From Pseudomonadota bacterium (GTDB lineage Bacteria > Pseudomonadota > Alphaproteobacteria > Caulobacterales > Caulobacteraceae), in the NCBI GenBank assembly GCA_023433585.1, contig JAEZCL010000008.1, positions 10,199 through 74,198 on the forward strand: DNA of 64,000 nucleotides, written 5' to 3'. Below the pieces are notes generated by a model, which was not told the DNA's origin, searched no databases, and saw nothing but the letters and a program-made list of their open reading frames with translations. Position numbers and translations under genes: made by a program. The first letter of the stretch is position 1. Each line of letters opens with the position of its first letter. Below are positions 9,625 through 18,283 of the stretch, piece after piece.

Positions 9625-10500
9625 ATGAGCTGCAAAATGGCGACCCCGCCAAGGAGAGTCGTATTGGCGACCGACCTGAGCGGCGCCGGGGATCGAGCTC
9701 TGGATCGAGCCGTGGATCTGGTTCGGGAATGGGACGCTGAACTTGTGATCGTCCACGCCCTCGAGACCGATGCCGGCCTGGACTGGAGACGGAACCTGCC
9801 GTCGTGGCGGCGCTCGCCTGATCCTGCGGCCCTGGTCGAACAACAGGTTCGGGACGATATTCGAAACGACGACGTCAAACTTCGGTTTCACATCGAGGAA
9901 GGCCGCCCTCTGAAAGTCATCCTTGAGGCGGTCGAACGGGAACAGGCGGACCTGCTGATCGTGGGCATGGGGCGGGGCGGAGTGCTCGGCGGACTGTCGC
10001 CGACGGTCGATGAGCTGTTCAGGCGAGCGCCCTCGTCCATGCTGGTGGTCAAGACAAGACCCAGAGGCCCTTACGCCGGTCTTCTGGTCGGGACGGATTA
10101 TACGGACGAGGCGCGCAGCGGTCTGGAAGTCGCGTCGCGCCTCTTCCCCACGGCGGCCATGGCCGTCGTGCACGCCTATGACATGCCATATCAGAATCTC
10201 TATCGCGACCCCGCCCTGGGCGAGCGCTTCGGGACATTCGAGAAGGATACGCTTGCAGCCTGGCTGGACCAGGCTGACCTGACCGACGCTGCGCGCGCAC
10301 GGATCGTTCCGCTTATCGAGCACGGCCACCCTGAAGTGATGCTCGCCGCCTACGTCAGGGAACATGGCGCAGACCTGACCGTGGTCGGCGCCTACGAGCG
10401 CGGCAAGCTGTTCCACACGGTCGTGCAAGGCGCCGGCCCGAGGATCATCGACGCCGTTCCCAGCGATGTCCTCGTCATTCGCGCAAGTCGACCCGGCTAG
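9625..10500 (+). CDS. Tandem-domain universal stress protein, 291 aa
   Basis: Two Usp domains in one chain. The first spans residues 8-145 (VVLATDLSGAGDRA ... LLIVGMGRGG ... SSMLVVK). The second spans about 150-290 (LLVGTDYTDEA ... LTVVGAYERGK ... SDVLVIRAS). The ATP-type motif G-2x-G-9x-S is present in domain 1. A strong ribosome site AAGGAGG at 9614 fixes the start. Tandem Usp proteins are usually induced by oxygen limitation, starvation or redox stress; the neighbouring FMN reductase, DoxX and catalase fit a stress block. The stop codon TAG is supplied by the CTAG edge of repeat copy B. Confidence 0.9.
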   Translation: MSCKMATPPRRVVLATDLSGAGDRALDRAVDLVREWDAELVIVHALETDAGLDWRRNLPSWRRSPDPAALVEQQVRDDIRNDDVKLRFHIEEGRPLKVILEAVEREQADLLIVGMGRGGVLGGLSPTVDELFRRAPSSMLVVKTRPRGPYAGLLVGTDYTDEARSGLEVASRLFPTAAMAVVHAYDMPYQNLYRDPALGERFGTFEKDTLAAWLDQADLTDAARARIVPLIEHGHPEVMLAAYVREHGADLTVVGAYERGKLFHTVVQGAGPRIIDAVPSDVLVIRASRPG

Positions 10501-10554
10501 AACGAAATCGGTTCAGGCGGACGCAGTCCGCCTGAACCGAGAACAATGGTCCAG
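10497..10554. repeat. Nested palindromic repeat, copy B
   Basis: CTAG at 10497-10500 includes the stop of the Usp gene. Perfect 15 bp arms (10508-10522 and 10526-10540, TCGGTTCAGGCGGAC and its complement) flank a GCA loop, and the element ends ATGGTCCAG. It sits between two convergent genes, so it may act as a bidirectional terminator. Confidence 0.9.
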
Positions 10555-10590
10555 GCCGCGACGTCACCGGCGGGCGACGCCGCGTAAATC

Positions 10591-11160
10591 CTATTCGCGC
10601 GGCAGGACCGTGGTCACGCGCTGAATGAAGAGCGCGAACTCGTTCATGTAGTTGCGCAGGAACTCCGCCGTGGAGTCGACTGTGACCTCGCCGTCGTCGG
10701 TGATGAGGCCGGGCGTGAAGTGGATATAGGCCTCCGGGCTGTTCATTTGCGGGGCGTTGGAGAAGGCGAGGACGCCCCGCAGGCTCTGCTGGGCTACAGC
10801 CGTGCCGATGGCGCCGGGCGAGGCGCCGATGACCGCCGTGGGCTTGCGCGTAAAGGCGTTCTGCCCATAAGGGCGGCTCGCCCAGTCCAGAGCGTTCTTG
10901 AGTCCGCCGGGAATGGAACGGTTGTACTCGGGGGTGACGAACAGGATCGCATCCGAGTCCGCCACGGCCTTCTTGAAGCTCCGCGCGACCGGCGGATAGT
11001 CGGCGTCGTAGTCCGGGCTGTAGAGCGGCAGGTCCCGGAACGGGATCTCGGAAAATTCCAGGTGATCGGGGGCCAGTTTCGTCAGCGCGAGCGCCAGTTT
11101 CCGATTGATCGAATTGCTGGACAGGCTGCCGATCAGATAGCCGACATTGTAACGGGTCAT
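10591..11160 (-). CDS. NADPH-dependent FMN reductase / quinone reductase, 189 aa
   Basis: Flavodoxin-like fold of the NADPH-FMN reductase family (ChrR/azoreductase type). It opens with a GSLSSNSINRKLA phosphate-binding loop at residues 10-22 and has the family motif VTPEYNRSIPGGLKNALDW near residue 80. Such enzymes reduce quinones, chromate or azo dyes and protect against redox cycling. ATG 11160 has an excellent GGAGGAAATCC site directly upstream. It is the last of four same-strand genes below the LysR regulator, together with DoxX and an F420-reductase-like protein, but the 174 bp gap to DoxX could hold its own promoter. Confidence 0.9.
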   Translation of the reverse strand: MTRYNVGYLIGSLSSNSINRKLALALTKLAPDHLEFSEIPFRDLPLYSPDYDADYPPVARSFKKAVADSDAILFVTPEYNRSIPGGLKNALDWASRPYGQNAFTRKPTAVIGASPGAIGTAVAQQSLRGVLAFSNAPQMNSPEAYIHFTPGLITDDGEVTVDSTAEFLRNYMNEFALFIQRVTTVLPRE

Positions 11161-11334
11161 GGATTTCCTCCGGTTGGGGACGGCTGGGTCAGCCCTATCC
11201 GTCCAGGCTTCATTGACGGTCAAACCATCCCGGCGACCGCCGGTTGCATCAAGCGCCCGGCGGCGCTGACGATCAGGCCGCGACGCCGCAGGCAGGTTCT
11301 CGTCCGCCCGCGTCGTCCGGTCCCATGATCGTCG

Positions 11335-11793
11335 TCACGGCGTCTCCAGCAGATCAAAGACATGCGCGCGCTGCACAGGCTTCCTCGGCTGGTCGGACGA
11401 ACGCCTGGCCTTCCTCAAGCCGTCCAGGCTCCAGGCGCCGGGGCCGGTGAACACCAGCAGCAGGAACACGAAGGTGTAGAGGATGGCTGCATCGCCGCCG
11501 TTCAGGGTCGGGAAGACGCTGGCCGGGGCGTGGAACATCCAGTAGGCCACGGCCATCTCGCCGGAGACGATGAAGGCGGTCGGGCGCGTGAACAGGCCCA
11601 GCGCCAGCAGCGCGCCGCCCACCAGCTCCAGCCAGGCGCCGATCCAGAAGATCGAACCGACGGCAGGCAGAACATAGCCGGGATCCGTCGGGAAGCCGAA
11701 CAGCTTCTGCGTCCCGTGGGCCATGAAGATGAGCGCGGCGATGATGCGAAGCGCGGCCAGGGCGTGGGGCGTGTGACGATCAAGCTTTTCCAT
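11335..11793 (-). CDS. DoxX-family inner-membrane protein, 152 aa
   Basis: Four hydrophobic segments (RIIAALIFMAHGTQKLFG, IFWIGAWLELVGGALLAL, FIVSGEMAVAYWMF, ILYTFVFLLLVF) and the MAHGTQKLFG motif identify the DoxX family. These membrane proteins are often found beside flavin reductases and thiol or oxidative-stress genes; a quinone- or thiol-linked redox role is inferred from context only. ATG 11793 is preceded by AAGGAGA at a 6 bp spacing. It starts 11 bp downstream of the F420-reductase-like gene, so the two are co-transcribed. Confidence 0.88.
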   Translation of the reverse strand: MEKLDRHTPHALAALRIIAALIFMAHGTQKLFGFPTDPGYVLPAVGSIFWIGAWLELVGGALLALGLFTRPTAFIVSGEMAVAYWMFHAPASVFPTLNGGDAAILYTFVFLLLVFTGPGAWSLDGLRKARRSSDQPRKPVQRAHVFDLLETP

Positions 11794-11804
11794 GATGAGT
11801 CTCC

Positions 11805-12434
11805 TTAGGCGGCGCGGCGCCACTCGGGGGCGATGTTGACGCCGCCGCCGAGGCCGTAGCCGAGGGTGATGTTCAGGCCCGCGAGGGGTTCGAGATAGCG
11901 GGCGTTCTTGAGCGGTCCGGCGAACTCCGGACGGAAGCCGGCGCGTTCCAGAACGGCCCGCACAACGGCGACGGCGTCGTCGTCATCGCCCGCGTAGAAG
12001 GCGGTGACAGGCTCTCCGTTGATGACGGGGGTGGCGATCAGCGGGGCGAAGACGGTGTTGAGCGCCTTGACCACGCGGGCTTCGGGAACCGCCGCCTGGA
12101 TCAGTTCGGCGGCCGAGCCGGTGTGGCCGACCGTCAAACCGGTGAAGTCCGCGTTCAGCGGATTGGTGATGTCGATGACGATCTTGCCGTCGAGGGAGCC
12201 GACGGCCTTCAGGGTTTCGCGCGCCGCGTCGAAGGGGACGGCCAGGACAACGATGTCCGCCGCTTCAGTCGCGCCGCGCAGTGACCCGCACTGGACGCCT
12301 GCGCCCAGTTCGGCGGCGACCTGGCTGGCGCGCTGAGCGTCGCGCGAGCCGAGGATGACAGTGTAGCCGCTGGCGGCGAGCCGGTCCGCAAGGTTGCGTC
12401 CCATGGCGCCCGTGCCGAGGATTGCGATGTTCAT
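11805..12434 (-). CDS. NAD(P)-binding F420-reductase-like oxidoreductase, 209 aa
   Basis: The N-terminal Rossmann motif MNIAILGTGAMGRNLADRLA, followed by VILGSRDA and DIVVLAVPF, marks the NADPH-dependent F420 reductase-like family (dinucleotide-binding domain). The C-terminal segment VVKALNTVFAPL and a helical tail are also typical. Proteobacteria lack F420, so the substrate is probably NADP(H) with an unknown partner; members are often in LysR-controlled quinone-stress operons. It is followed by DoxX 11 bp on. LysR lies directly upstream on the same strand, with the 96 bp gap between them holding an inverted repeat. Confidence 0.85.
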   Translation of the reverse strand: MNIAILGTGAMGRNLADRLAASGYTVILGSRDAQRASQVAAELGAGVQCGSLRGATEAADIVVLAVPFDAARETLKAVGSLDGKIVIDITNPLNADFTGLTVGHTGSAAELIQAAVPEARVVKALNTVFAPLIATPVINGEPVTAFYAGDDDDAVAVVRAVLERAGFRPEFAGPLKNARYLEPLAGLNITLGYGLGGGVNIAPEWRRAA

Positions 12435-12507
12435 GTGAGGGCTCCTGGTGTCTGGAACCCCAAGCTAGACTAGCCCGCCGGGCAGATAATCAGTCCGAGC
12501 CAGCATA

Positions 12508-12532
12508 GATTGTTCGTATTTTTCGGACAATC
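12508..12532. promoter_or_regulatory. Inverted repeat between LysR and the reductase gene
   Basis: GATTGTTCG, a 7 bp spacer TATTTTT, then CGGACAATC: 9 bp arms with one mismatch. It overlaps the last codon of the LysR gene and lies 74 bp upstream of the reductase start. It could be the LysR operator or a transcript hairpin; no T-run follows it, so an operator seems likelier. Confidence 0.45.
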
Positions 12533-13427
12533 AAAGCCACGGCGGGCGGACATAGGCCTCGACCAGATAATCTATGAAGGCGCGAGACTTGGCGGGCAGG
12601 AATTGGCCCTGGGGGTAGAGGGCGTAGACGCCGAACTCCGCCGCCCGCCACCCGGGCAGGATTTCGACCAGCGCCCCATCCCGCAGCATGGGGCCGGCGA
12701 TGAAGTCCGGCTGCAGGGCGATGCCCGCCCCGGATGCGGCGGCGGCCACGATGGCGTCACCGTTGTTGCTGCGCATGCGCGCCTCAACCCGCACGGTGAC
12801 GCTTTCATCCCCGCGCGTGAAGCGCCAGTCCTCGCCGTTCTGCATGTAGGTGTAGCTGAGGCAGGGATGATCCTTCAGGTCATGCGGGTGCTTCGGGGCG
12901 CCGTGGCGTTTCAGATAGGCCGGGGCGGCGCAGATCAGCACACGGCAACTCGCGAGCTTGCGCGCCACGACGGAGGAATCCCGCAGTTCGCCGATGCGCA
13001 CGGCCACATCGACATTCTGCTCGATCAGATCGACCACGCGGTCATTGAGAGCCAGTTCCACCCGGACTTGCGGATAGCGCTCCAGAAAACCGCCGATGGC
13101 GGGCGATATATGGCGAAAGCCGAAGCTGACCGGCGCGTTCACCCGCAGCACCCCGCGCGGCTCGATCGACAGGGAGGCGGCCTCCGCCGCGGCCTCTTCA
13201 AGCGCGGCCAGGCCGACCCGCACCCGTTCCAGGAAGGCGGCGCCCGGTTCGGTCAACGCCACGCGGCGGGTCGTGCGCTGCAACAGGCGCACTCCCAGAT
13301 CATCCTCCAGGTCGCGGACGCGGTCGCTGACCAGGGTGCGCGACAGGTCTAGCGCGGCGGCGGCGGCGGTGAAGCTCTTCAGCTCGGCCACCTTCACGAA
13401 CACTTCGATCGCCTGGAGTCGGTCCAT
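12531..13427 (-). CDS. LysR-family transcriptional regulator, 298 aa
   Basis: The winged helix-turn-helix occupies residues 1-60 (MDRLQAIEVFVKVAELKSF ... LSRTLVSDRVRDLEDDLGVRLL), followed by an inducer-binding domain to the C-terminus. Length and motif order are those of the CrgA/DmlR-like LysR branch. The gene sits upstream of and co-oriented with the reductase and DoxX genes and is divergent from the acetoin-reductase-like SDR across a 120 bp gap, so either side could be its target. The effector cannot be predicted. Confidence 0.92.
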   Translation of the reverse strand: MDRLQAIEVFVKVAELKSFTAAAAALDLSRTLVSDRVRDLEDDLGVRLLQRTTRRVALTEPGAAFLERVRVGLAALEEAAAEAASLSIEPRGVLRVNAPVSFGFRHISPAIGGFLERYPQVRVELALNDRVVDLIEQNVDVAVRIGELRDSSVVARKLASCRVLICAAPAYLKRHGAPKHPHDLKDHPCLSYTYMQNGEDWRFTRGDESVTVRVEARMRSNNGDAIVAAAASGAGIALQPDFIAGPMLRDGALVEILPGWRAAEFGVYALYPQGQFLPAKSRAFIDYLVEAYVRPPWL

Positions 13428-13504
13428 GGGGGAATGATTGTATGGAATTGCCGGACAAACAAGACTCGTTCAGCCGGATTATCTCATCCTGAAGCGCCGT
13501 TAGG

Positions 13505-13520
13505 TTGGGAGCGTTCCCAA
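13505..13520. promoter_or_regulatory. LacI-type operator-like palindrome
   Basis: TTGGGA-GCGT-TCCCAA, a 16 bp near-perfect dyad 27 bp upstream of the SDR start. Its shape is that of LacI/GalR-family operators in alphaproteobacteria. No LacI-family gene is present in the window, so the regulator would be encoded elsewhere. Confidence 0.55.
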
Positions 13521-13547
13521 TCGCAAACGCTGAATAGGAGAGGTGAC

Positions 13548-14330
13548 ATGACGAAGCTTGATGGAAAGGTCGCTCTGGTTACAGGCGCCGGTCAGGGGAT
13601 CGGTCGCGCGATCGCGCTGCGCCTGGCCCATGAAGGTGCGGATATCGCTATCGCCGACATGAAGGCCGAGGCCATGGACGCCGTCGCCGGCGAGATCCGC
13701 GCCCTGGGCCGCAAGGCCGCCACGATCAGAACCGACGTGTCGCGCCGCGACGACGTCTATGCGGCCATCGACCATGCCGAAAAGGAACTCGGCGGCTTCG
13801 ACATCATGGTCAACAACGCAGGCGTCGCCCAAGTCCAGCCGCTGGCCGACGTAACGCCCGAGGAAGTTGAGAAAATCCTCAAGGTCAACATCGAGGGTGT
13901 TCTGTGGGGCATCCAGGCGGCGGCCAGGAAGTTCAAGGCGCGCGGTCACAAGGGCAAGATCATCAACGCTTCGTCGATCGCCGGTCATGACGGCTTCGCC
14001 ATGCTGGGCATCTATTCCGCGACCAAATTCGCCGTGCGCGCCCTGACCCAGGCGGCGGCCAAGGAATACGCCAGCGACGGCGTTACCGTGAACGCCTATG
14101 CGCCCGGCATCGTCGGCACCGACATGTGGGTCGAAATCGACCGCCGTTTCGCCGAAATCACCGGCGCGCCGATCGGCGAGACCTACAAGAAATATGTCGA
14201 TGGCATCGCCCTGGGCCGGGCCTCCACACCCGAAGACGTGGCCGCCTTCGTGGCCTATCTGGCCGGGCCGGACGCCGACTACATGACGGGTCAGACGCCG
14301 ATGATCGACGGCGGCATCGTCTATCGATGA
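13548..14330 (+). CDS. Acetoin/diacetyl reductase-like short-chain dehydrogenase, 260 aa
   Basis: Classical SDR with the cofactor motif TGAGQGIG (residues 12-19), NNAG, catalytic Ser in NASSIAG and the YSATK Tyr-Lys pair. Length and the tail (GIALGRASTPEDVAAFVAYLAGPDADYMTGQTP, broken here for brevity at its natural ends) match BudC-type diacetyl/acetoin reductases, which interconvert diacetyl, acetoin and butanediol with NADH. ATG 13548 has AGGAGAGG upstream at a good distance; the longer frame from 13434 reads through the promoter. The catalase gene follows after 76 bp. A LacI-like operator precedes it. Confidence 0.85.
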   Translation: MTKLDGKVALVTGAGQGIGRAIALRLAHEGADIAIADMKAEAMDAVAGEIRALGRKAATIRTDVSRRDDVYAAIDHAEKELGGFDIMVNNAGVAQVQPLADVTPEEVEKILKVNIEGVLWGIQAAARKFKARGHKGKIINASSIAGHDGFAMLGIYSATKFAVRALTQAAAKEYASDGVTVNAYAPGIVGTDMWVEIDRRFAEITGAPIGETYKKYVDGIALGRASTPEDVAAFVAYLAGPDADYMTGQTPMIDGGIVYR

Positions 14331-14406
14331 TCCGGCTGGTCTAAACCGCCCCTTGGGGTGATGATGCCCCCTCAACGAGAGAACGATCTTCTGGAGGAAC
14401 CACACC

Positions 14407-15897
14407 ATGTCGGACAACCGCAAGAGCACGTCCACGACCGGCGCCGGGGCGCCGGCGCCGAGCGACCGCAACTCGCTGACGACCGGACCGGACGGCCCCA
14501 TCCTGCTGCATGACGTTCACTTTCTGGAGCAGATGGCGCATTTCAACCGGGAGAAGGTTCCCGAGCGCCAGCCGCACGCCAAGGGCGCCGGCGCCTTCGG
14601 CGTGTTGGAAACCACCGAAGACGTGTCAGCCTATACGAAAGCGGCCCTGTTCCAGAAGGGCGCCTCGACCGAGATGCTGGCCCGTTTCTCGACCGTCGCC
14701 GGCGAGATGGGCAGCCCGGACACCTGGCGCGACGTGCGCGGCTTCTCGCTGAAATTCTACACCAGTGAGGGCAACTACGATCTGGTCGGCAACAACACGC
14801 CGATCTTCTTCGTGCGTGACCCGATGACGTTCCCGCACTTCATCCGCAGCCAGAAGCGGCTGCCCGACTCAGGTTTGCGCGACAACCACATGCAGTGGGA
14901 TTTCTGGACCAACAACCCGGAGAGCGCCCACCAGGTGACCTATCTGATGGGCGAGCGCGGCCTCCCCCGAACCTGGCGCCACATGAACGGCTACGGCTCG
15001 CACACCTACATGTGGATCAACGCCAAGGGCGAGAAATTCTGGGTCAAGTATCACTTCCACACGGAACAGGGCATGGCGTTCTTCACCAACGAAGAGGCCA
15101 GCGCCATGTCGGGCGCGGACGCCGACTTCCACCGCCGCGATCTGTTCGACGCCATCGTGCGCGGCGAACATCCAAGCTGGATCCTGTCGGTGCAGGTCAT
15201 GCCCTATGAGGACGCCCGAACCTATCGCTACAACCCGTTCGATCTGACCAAGACCTGGCCGCACAAGGATTATCCGCTGATCCGCGTCGGCAAGATGACC
15301 TTGAACCGCAACCCCGAGAACTTCTTCGCCCAGATCGAGCAGGCGGCGTTCTCTCCGGGCAACACGGTGCCGGGCATCGGCTTGTCGCCGGACAAGATGC
15401 TGCTGGGCCGGGCTTTCGCCTACAACGACGCGCAGCGGAACCGCATCGGCGCCAATTTCCATCAGCTGCCGGTGAACCAGCCCAAGGTTCCGGTGAACAC
15501 CTACATGTTCGACGGCCACATGACTTATCACCACACAGGCGCCGCCCCGGTCTATGCCCCGAACAGCGGCGGTCGTGACTGGGCGGACGAAACGGGCGCC
15601 ATGGACGACGGATGGGAGGCCGACGGCGCCATGGTGCGCAGCGCCTACACCCTGCGGGCGGATGACGACGACTTCGGACAGCCCGGAACCCTGGTGCGCG
15701 AGGTGTTCAACGACGCCCAGCGTCAGGCCCTGATCGACCAGGTCGCCGGCAGTCTGCTGGGCGGCGTACGCGAACCGGTGCTGGGGCGCGCCATCCAGTA
15801 CTGGAAGAACATAGACGCCGACGTCGGCGCCCGGATCGAGCAGGCCGTGCGCAAGGACGGCGCGCCGAAACCCGCCGAAGGCATGGGCGAGGGCTGA
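14407..15897 (+). CDS. Monofunctional haem catalase, small-subunit type, 496 aa
   Basis: Decomposes hydrogen peroxide. The active-site pieces are in place: distal His57 in [14 protein letters not shown], distal Asn130 in LVGNNTPIF, and the proximal haem-ligand Tyr339 in RAFAYND. The length is that of clade 3 small-subunit catalases, without the flavodoxin-like C-terminal domain of large catalases. A GGAGGAA site 9 bp upstream supports ATG 14407. The first 20 residues are Ser/Thr/Pro rich and probably disordered. It follows the SDR by 76 bp and converges with the dioxygenase gene across a hairpin. Confidence 0.95.
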   Translation: MSDNRKSTSTTGAGAPAPSDRNSLTTGPDGPILLHDVHFLEQMAHFNREKVPERQPHAKGAGAFGVLETTEDVSAYTKAALFQKGASTEMLARFSTVAGEMGSPDTWRDVRGFSLKFYTSEGNYDLVGNNTPIFFVRDPMTFPHFIRSQKRLPDSGLRDNHMQWDFWTNNPESAHQVTYLMGERGLPRTWRHMNGYGSHTYMWINAKGEKFWVKYHFHTEQGMAFFTNEEASAMSGADADFHRRDLFDAIVRGEHPSWILSVQVMPYEDARTYRYNPFDLTKTWPHKDYPLIRVGKMTLNRNPENFFAQIEQAAFSPGNTVPGIGLSPDKMLLGRAFAYNDAQRNRIGANFHQLPVNQPKVPVNTYMFDGHMTYHHTGAAPVYAPNSGGRDWADETGAMDDGWEADGAMVRSAYTLRADDDDFGQPGTLVREVFNDAQRQALIDQVAGSLLGGVREPVLGRAIQYWKNIDADVGARIEQAVRKDGAPKPAEGMGEG

Positions 15898-15921
15898 TCC
15901 ACGGACGCGCCGGCCATCCGT

Positions 15922-15937
15922 GACGGAAAATTCCGTC
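15922..15937. terminator. Hairpin between convergent catalase and dioxygenase genes
   Basis: GACGGAA-AA-TTCCGTC is a perfect 7 bp stem, and ATCCACG / CGTGGAT around it could extend the structure. There is no strong T-run, but the position between two convergent stops suggests a bidirectional terminator. Confidence 0.45.
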
Positions 15938-15968
15938 GTGGATGCGCCGGCGCGGCCCTGGACGTTCG

Positions 15969-16817
15969 TCAGATGTTGGTCTGCTCAGGCGGCATGGACG
16001 GAGGAATGCCCGCCGCCGGCGCTCCTTCGCCGCCCAGCTTCACGTCCAGTCCCACGCCGTAGCAGGTCATGGACAGGGACCCCATGCTGTAGCCTCGGAT
16101 GAGCGCGCCGGCGCCGCCTTCGTCCGCCGCCGCCAGGCCCGCCGTGTAGAGCAGCGGGATGAAATGGTCCGGTGTCGGGACCGCCAGCTCGTAGTCGGTG
16201 TGTTCGGTCAGCTTAAGGATCGCAGCCGGATCCTTCGCCATCAGTTCAGTCGCCGCCTCATCGAAGCGCTCGGCCCAGTCGAAGGCGGCGTCGGGCTTGT
16301 TCCACTGCACCTTGCGCAGATTATGGACCACATTGCCGCTGCCCACGATCATCACGCCCTTGTCACGCAGAGACGCCAGGCGCGTGGCCAGGTCCAGGTG
16401 ATAGTCCAGCGGCTGGAGTGCGTTGATCGATAGCTGCACCACGGGGATGTCGGCCTTGGGGTAGAGGTGCGCCAGCACGCTCCAGGCGCCGTGATCGAAG
16501 CCCCACTGGTCCCGGTCCAGGCCCACCCAGCGCGGCTTGACCGCCTCGACGATCTCTCCGGCCAGGTCAGGATCGCCAGGCGCCGGATAGTCGAAATCGA
16601 ACAGGGCCTGGGGAAAGCCGTAGAAGTCATGAATGGTGCGCGGGCGGGCCATGGCGGTCACCGCTGTGGCGCCGAAGAACCAGTGAGCCGAGACCATCAG
16701 GATCGCGCGTGGAGGCTCCAGCGCATCACCCAGGCGCCGCCAGGCGTGGGTGTAACGATTGGTCTCCAGGGTGTTCATCGGGCTGCCGTGACCGATGAAC
16801 AAGGCGGGGCTTTTCAT
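15969..16817 (-). CDS. DODA-type extradiol aromatic ring-opening dioxygenase (YgiD/LigB-like), 282 aa
   Basis: The family of 4,5-DOPA extradiol dioxygenases (class III, LigB fold). The metal-binding and catalytic histidines are seen in IGHGSPMN at the N-terminus, SAHWFF near residue 45, FDHGAWSVL near residue 110 and GSGNVVHNL. These enzymes cleave catechol-type rings; many bacterial members act on L-DOPA or remain of unknown substrate. ATG 16817 opens with the family-typical MKSPALFIGHGSP, and the longer frame upstream is dismissed. It is monocistronic, convergent with catalase. Confidence 0.88.
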   Translation of the reverse strand: MKSPALFIGHGSPMNTLETNRYTHAWRRLGDALEPPRAILMVSAHWFFGATAVTAMARPRTIHDFYGFPQALFDFDYPAPGDPDLAGEIVEAVKPRWVGLDRDQWGFDHGAWSVLAHLYPKADIPVVQLSINALQPLDYHLDLATRLASLRDKGVMIVGSGNVVHNLRKVQWNKPDAAFDWAERFDEAATELMAKDPAAILKLTEHTDYELAVPTPDHFIPLLYTAGLAAADEGGAGALIRGYSMGSLSMTCYGVGLDVKLGGEGAPAAGIPPSMPPEQTNI

Positions 16818-16982
16818 GAGACTGCTCCATGGTCCGCTGCCGGCGGAGCAGGCGGTTTGCCGGTCGCCGCCCAAGACGGACCGTTCGGTTCGCCGTGTTG
16901 CTGCGCCTGCCCATCCGAATGGCCGGGTCACGATATCAGAGCGCGTCGTCGGCTGCGACGGCGCCGCCTTCACCTCAGGATG

Positions 16983-17306
16983 CTAAGACAGATAGGGTGC
17001 CAGCTCCTTCTCCAGCGCGACTTTCGACTTCGCGCCGACAATGGTCAGTTCAACGTCTCCATGCACAAACAGTTTCAGTGCGGGAAGGGAGGCGATTTGG
17101 TGTTCCAACGCCAGTTCGGGGTGCTCCTCGACGTTGACCTTGAAAATGGTGATCCGGCCGGCATGCTCGGCCTGGATCGCATCCAGCACGGGCGCCAGGG
17201 TCCGGCACGGGCCGCACCAGTTCGCCCAGAAGTCCACAAGAACCGGACCATCGGCCTGCAGCACGTCCTGCGCAAAGGTGTCTGTGGTCGTCGTTGCCGC
17301 CTTCAT
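16983..17306 (-). CDS. trxA: Thioredoxin, 107 aa
   Basis: A single thioredoxin fold with the WCGPC redox motif (Cys31, Cys34) after VLVDFWANW and a cis-proline in ASLPALKLF. Cytosolic disulfide reductase. GGAGAC lies just upstream of ATG 17306. The neighbouring operon encodes CGSC and CxxC proteins, so a redox partnership is possible, but this gene is separated from it by 156 bp and may simply be the block's thioredoxin. It is probably not the housekeeping copy, which cannot be checked here. Confidence 0.93.
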   Translation of the reverse strand: MKAATTTTDTFAQDVLQADGPVLVDFWANWCGPCRTLAPVLDAIQAEHAGRITIFKVNVEEHPELALEHQIASLPALKLFVHGDVELTIVGAKSKVALEKELAPYLS

Positions 17307-17462
17307 CTCAATGTCTCCGGGCTACGCTCAAGGGCGGCGTGACGTGCCGCTCGCGGGCGGCCGTTACGGCCTGTCCGTAGGTGGAATCCACCCCTCCCCC
17401 GGCTGTGGACACGCCGGCGAGCGAGGTGCGCGATGCTGTCCTGATGCAACCCGCGCCTCCGT

Positions 17463-17732
17463 TCAGCCCGATCCGGGCGCCTCAAAGCCGCGCTTGACCA
17501 CAGTGACGCTGGTCACGTCCGGCGCAAACCGCCGTACAGCCGCGTCCACGACCCGGGTGAGCATGGGCTCCGGCATCAGACAGTCGAGGCAGGCGGCGGA
17601 GCCTGCCTCGATGGCCACGATCACGGCGCCGTCATCGCTCAGACGCTCCAGAGAGACGTCGAAGTCATCCGCCTGGAATGATGGGCGGAGATCCTCGATC
17701 GCCGACTGAACCCCTTCGATGAGCGCGCTCAT
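17463..17732 (-). CDS. Small NifU-like CxxC protein, 89 aa
   Basis: Layout resembles the C-terminal NifU domain: an N-terminal alpha/beta stretch, Cys48-x-x-Cys51 in GSAACLDCLMPEPM, then a helix and the strand DVTSVTVVKRGF. The usual C-x-x-C-P-S-S is replaced by CLDCLMPEP, so Fe-S binding is plausible but not certain; a thiol redox role is the alternative. Its ATG shares one base with the stop of the CGSC gene (TGATG), so translation is coupled. It is the last gene of a four-gene operon with a KAS III-like protein. Confidence 0.7.
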   Translation of the reverse strand: MSALIEGVQSAIEDLRPSFQADDFDVSLERLSDDGAVIVAIEAGSAACLDCLMPEPMLTRVVDAAVRRFAPDVTSVTVVKRGFEAPGSG

Positions 17733-18283
17733 CAGTGCGGATCCTGACCGGCCAGCATGCGCTCGATCGCGTCGGCCAGCTCCACGGCTCGCTGCTGCAG
17801 ATCGTCATCGCTGATGTTCTGCATCGGGTGGGTGAGCACGATCGCAGGCAAGGAGCGGTCCGTTTCCTGGAAGGTGGTGATGTCGCGAACCCTGTCGCCG
17901 AACGGCGTGGTGAGAATCGTGAAGCCGGCGACGCCTGCGCGCTGGAGCAGAACCGAATCCAGAGCCCCGCCCATCGAACAGCTGCCACAGTCATTGATGC
18001 CGCACAGCACGAGGCCTTTCTCATGCGACAGTTCGGCCAGCTGCTCCTCGGTCATCGGGCCGCCGGCGAAGGGCTTGCTGCCGATCTGGTCCCGGACGGC
18101 GACGCCGCGGCGACGCAGCTCGGCTTGGGCCAGCCGGAGGATGGCGAGGGAGTTGGGCTTGTTGTTGTCGACGAAATAGACCTCGGGCTTCTCCGGCTTG
18201 ATCCGGACGGTGAAGGGCCCCGATGTCGGCCGCGGGATCGGATTGACCAGCTCCAGAGCCGGATTCATGACGTCGTTGTTCAT
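17732..18283 (-). CDS. UGSC-family protein, cysteine (CGSC) form, 183 aa
   Basis: The motif DCGSCSMGG (Cys99-Gly-Ser-Cys102) is the cysteine version of the U-G-S-C motif of a selenoprotein family first noted in ocean metagenomes. The codon at the first position is TGT, so no selenocysteine is used. The strand before the motif, GLVLCGINDCG, and the later FTILTTPFGDRV fit an alpha/beta domain. The biochemical function of the family is not known to me; a thiol redox or metal role is inferred from the motif. It overlaps the preceding gene by 4 bp (ATGA) and the next by 1 bp. Confidence 0.75.
   Translation of the reverse strand: MNNDVMNPALELVNPIPRPTSGPFTVRIKPEKPEVYFVDNNKPNSLAILRLAQAELRRRGVAVRDQIGSKPFAGGPMTEEQLAELSHEKGLVLCGINDCGSCSMGGALDSVLLQRAGVAGFTILTTPFGDRVRDITTFQETDRSLPAIVLTHPMQNISDDDLQQRAVELADAIERMLAGQDPH

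Noticed and set aside
14349..14358. CCCCTTGGGG as a terminator between SDR and catalase
   Set aside because: A 10 bp GC palindrome without a loop or T-run is weak evidence for a terminator.
17732..18283. Possible selenoprotein with a selenocysteine UGA codon
   Set aside because: The first position of the CGSC motif is encoded by TGT, so it is plain cysteine, and the frame has no internal stop.
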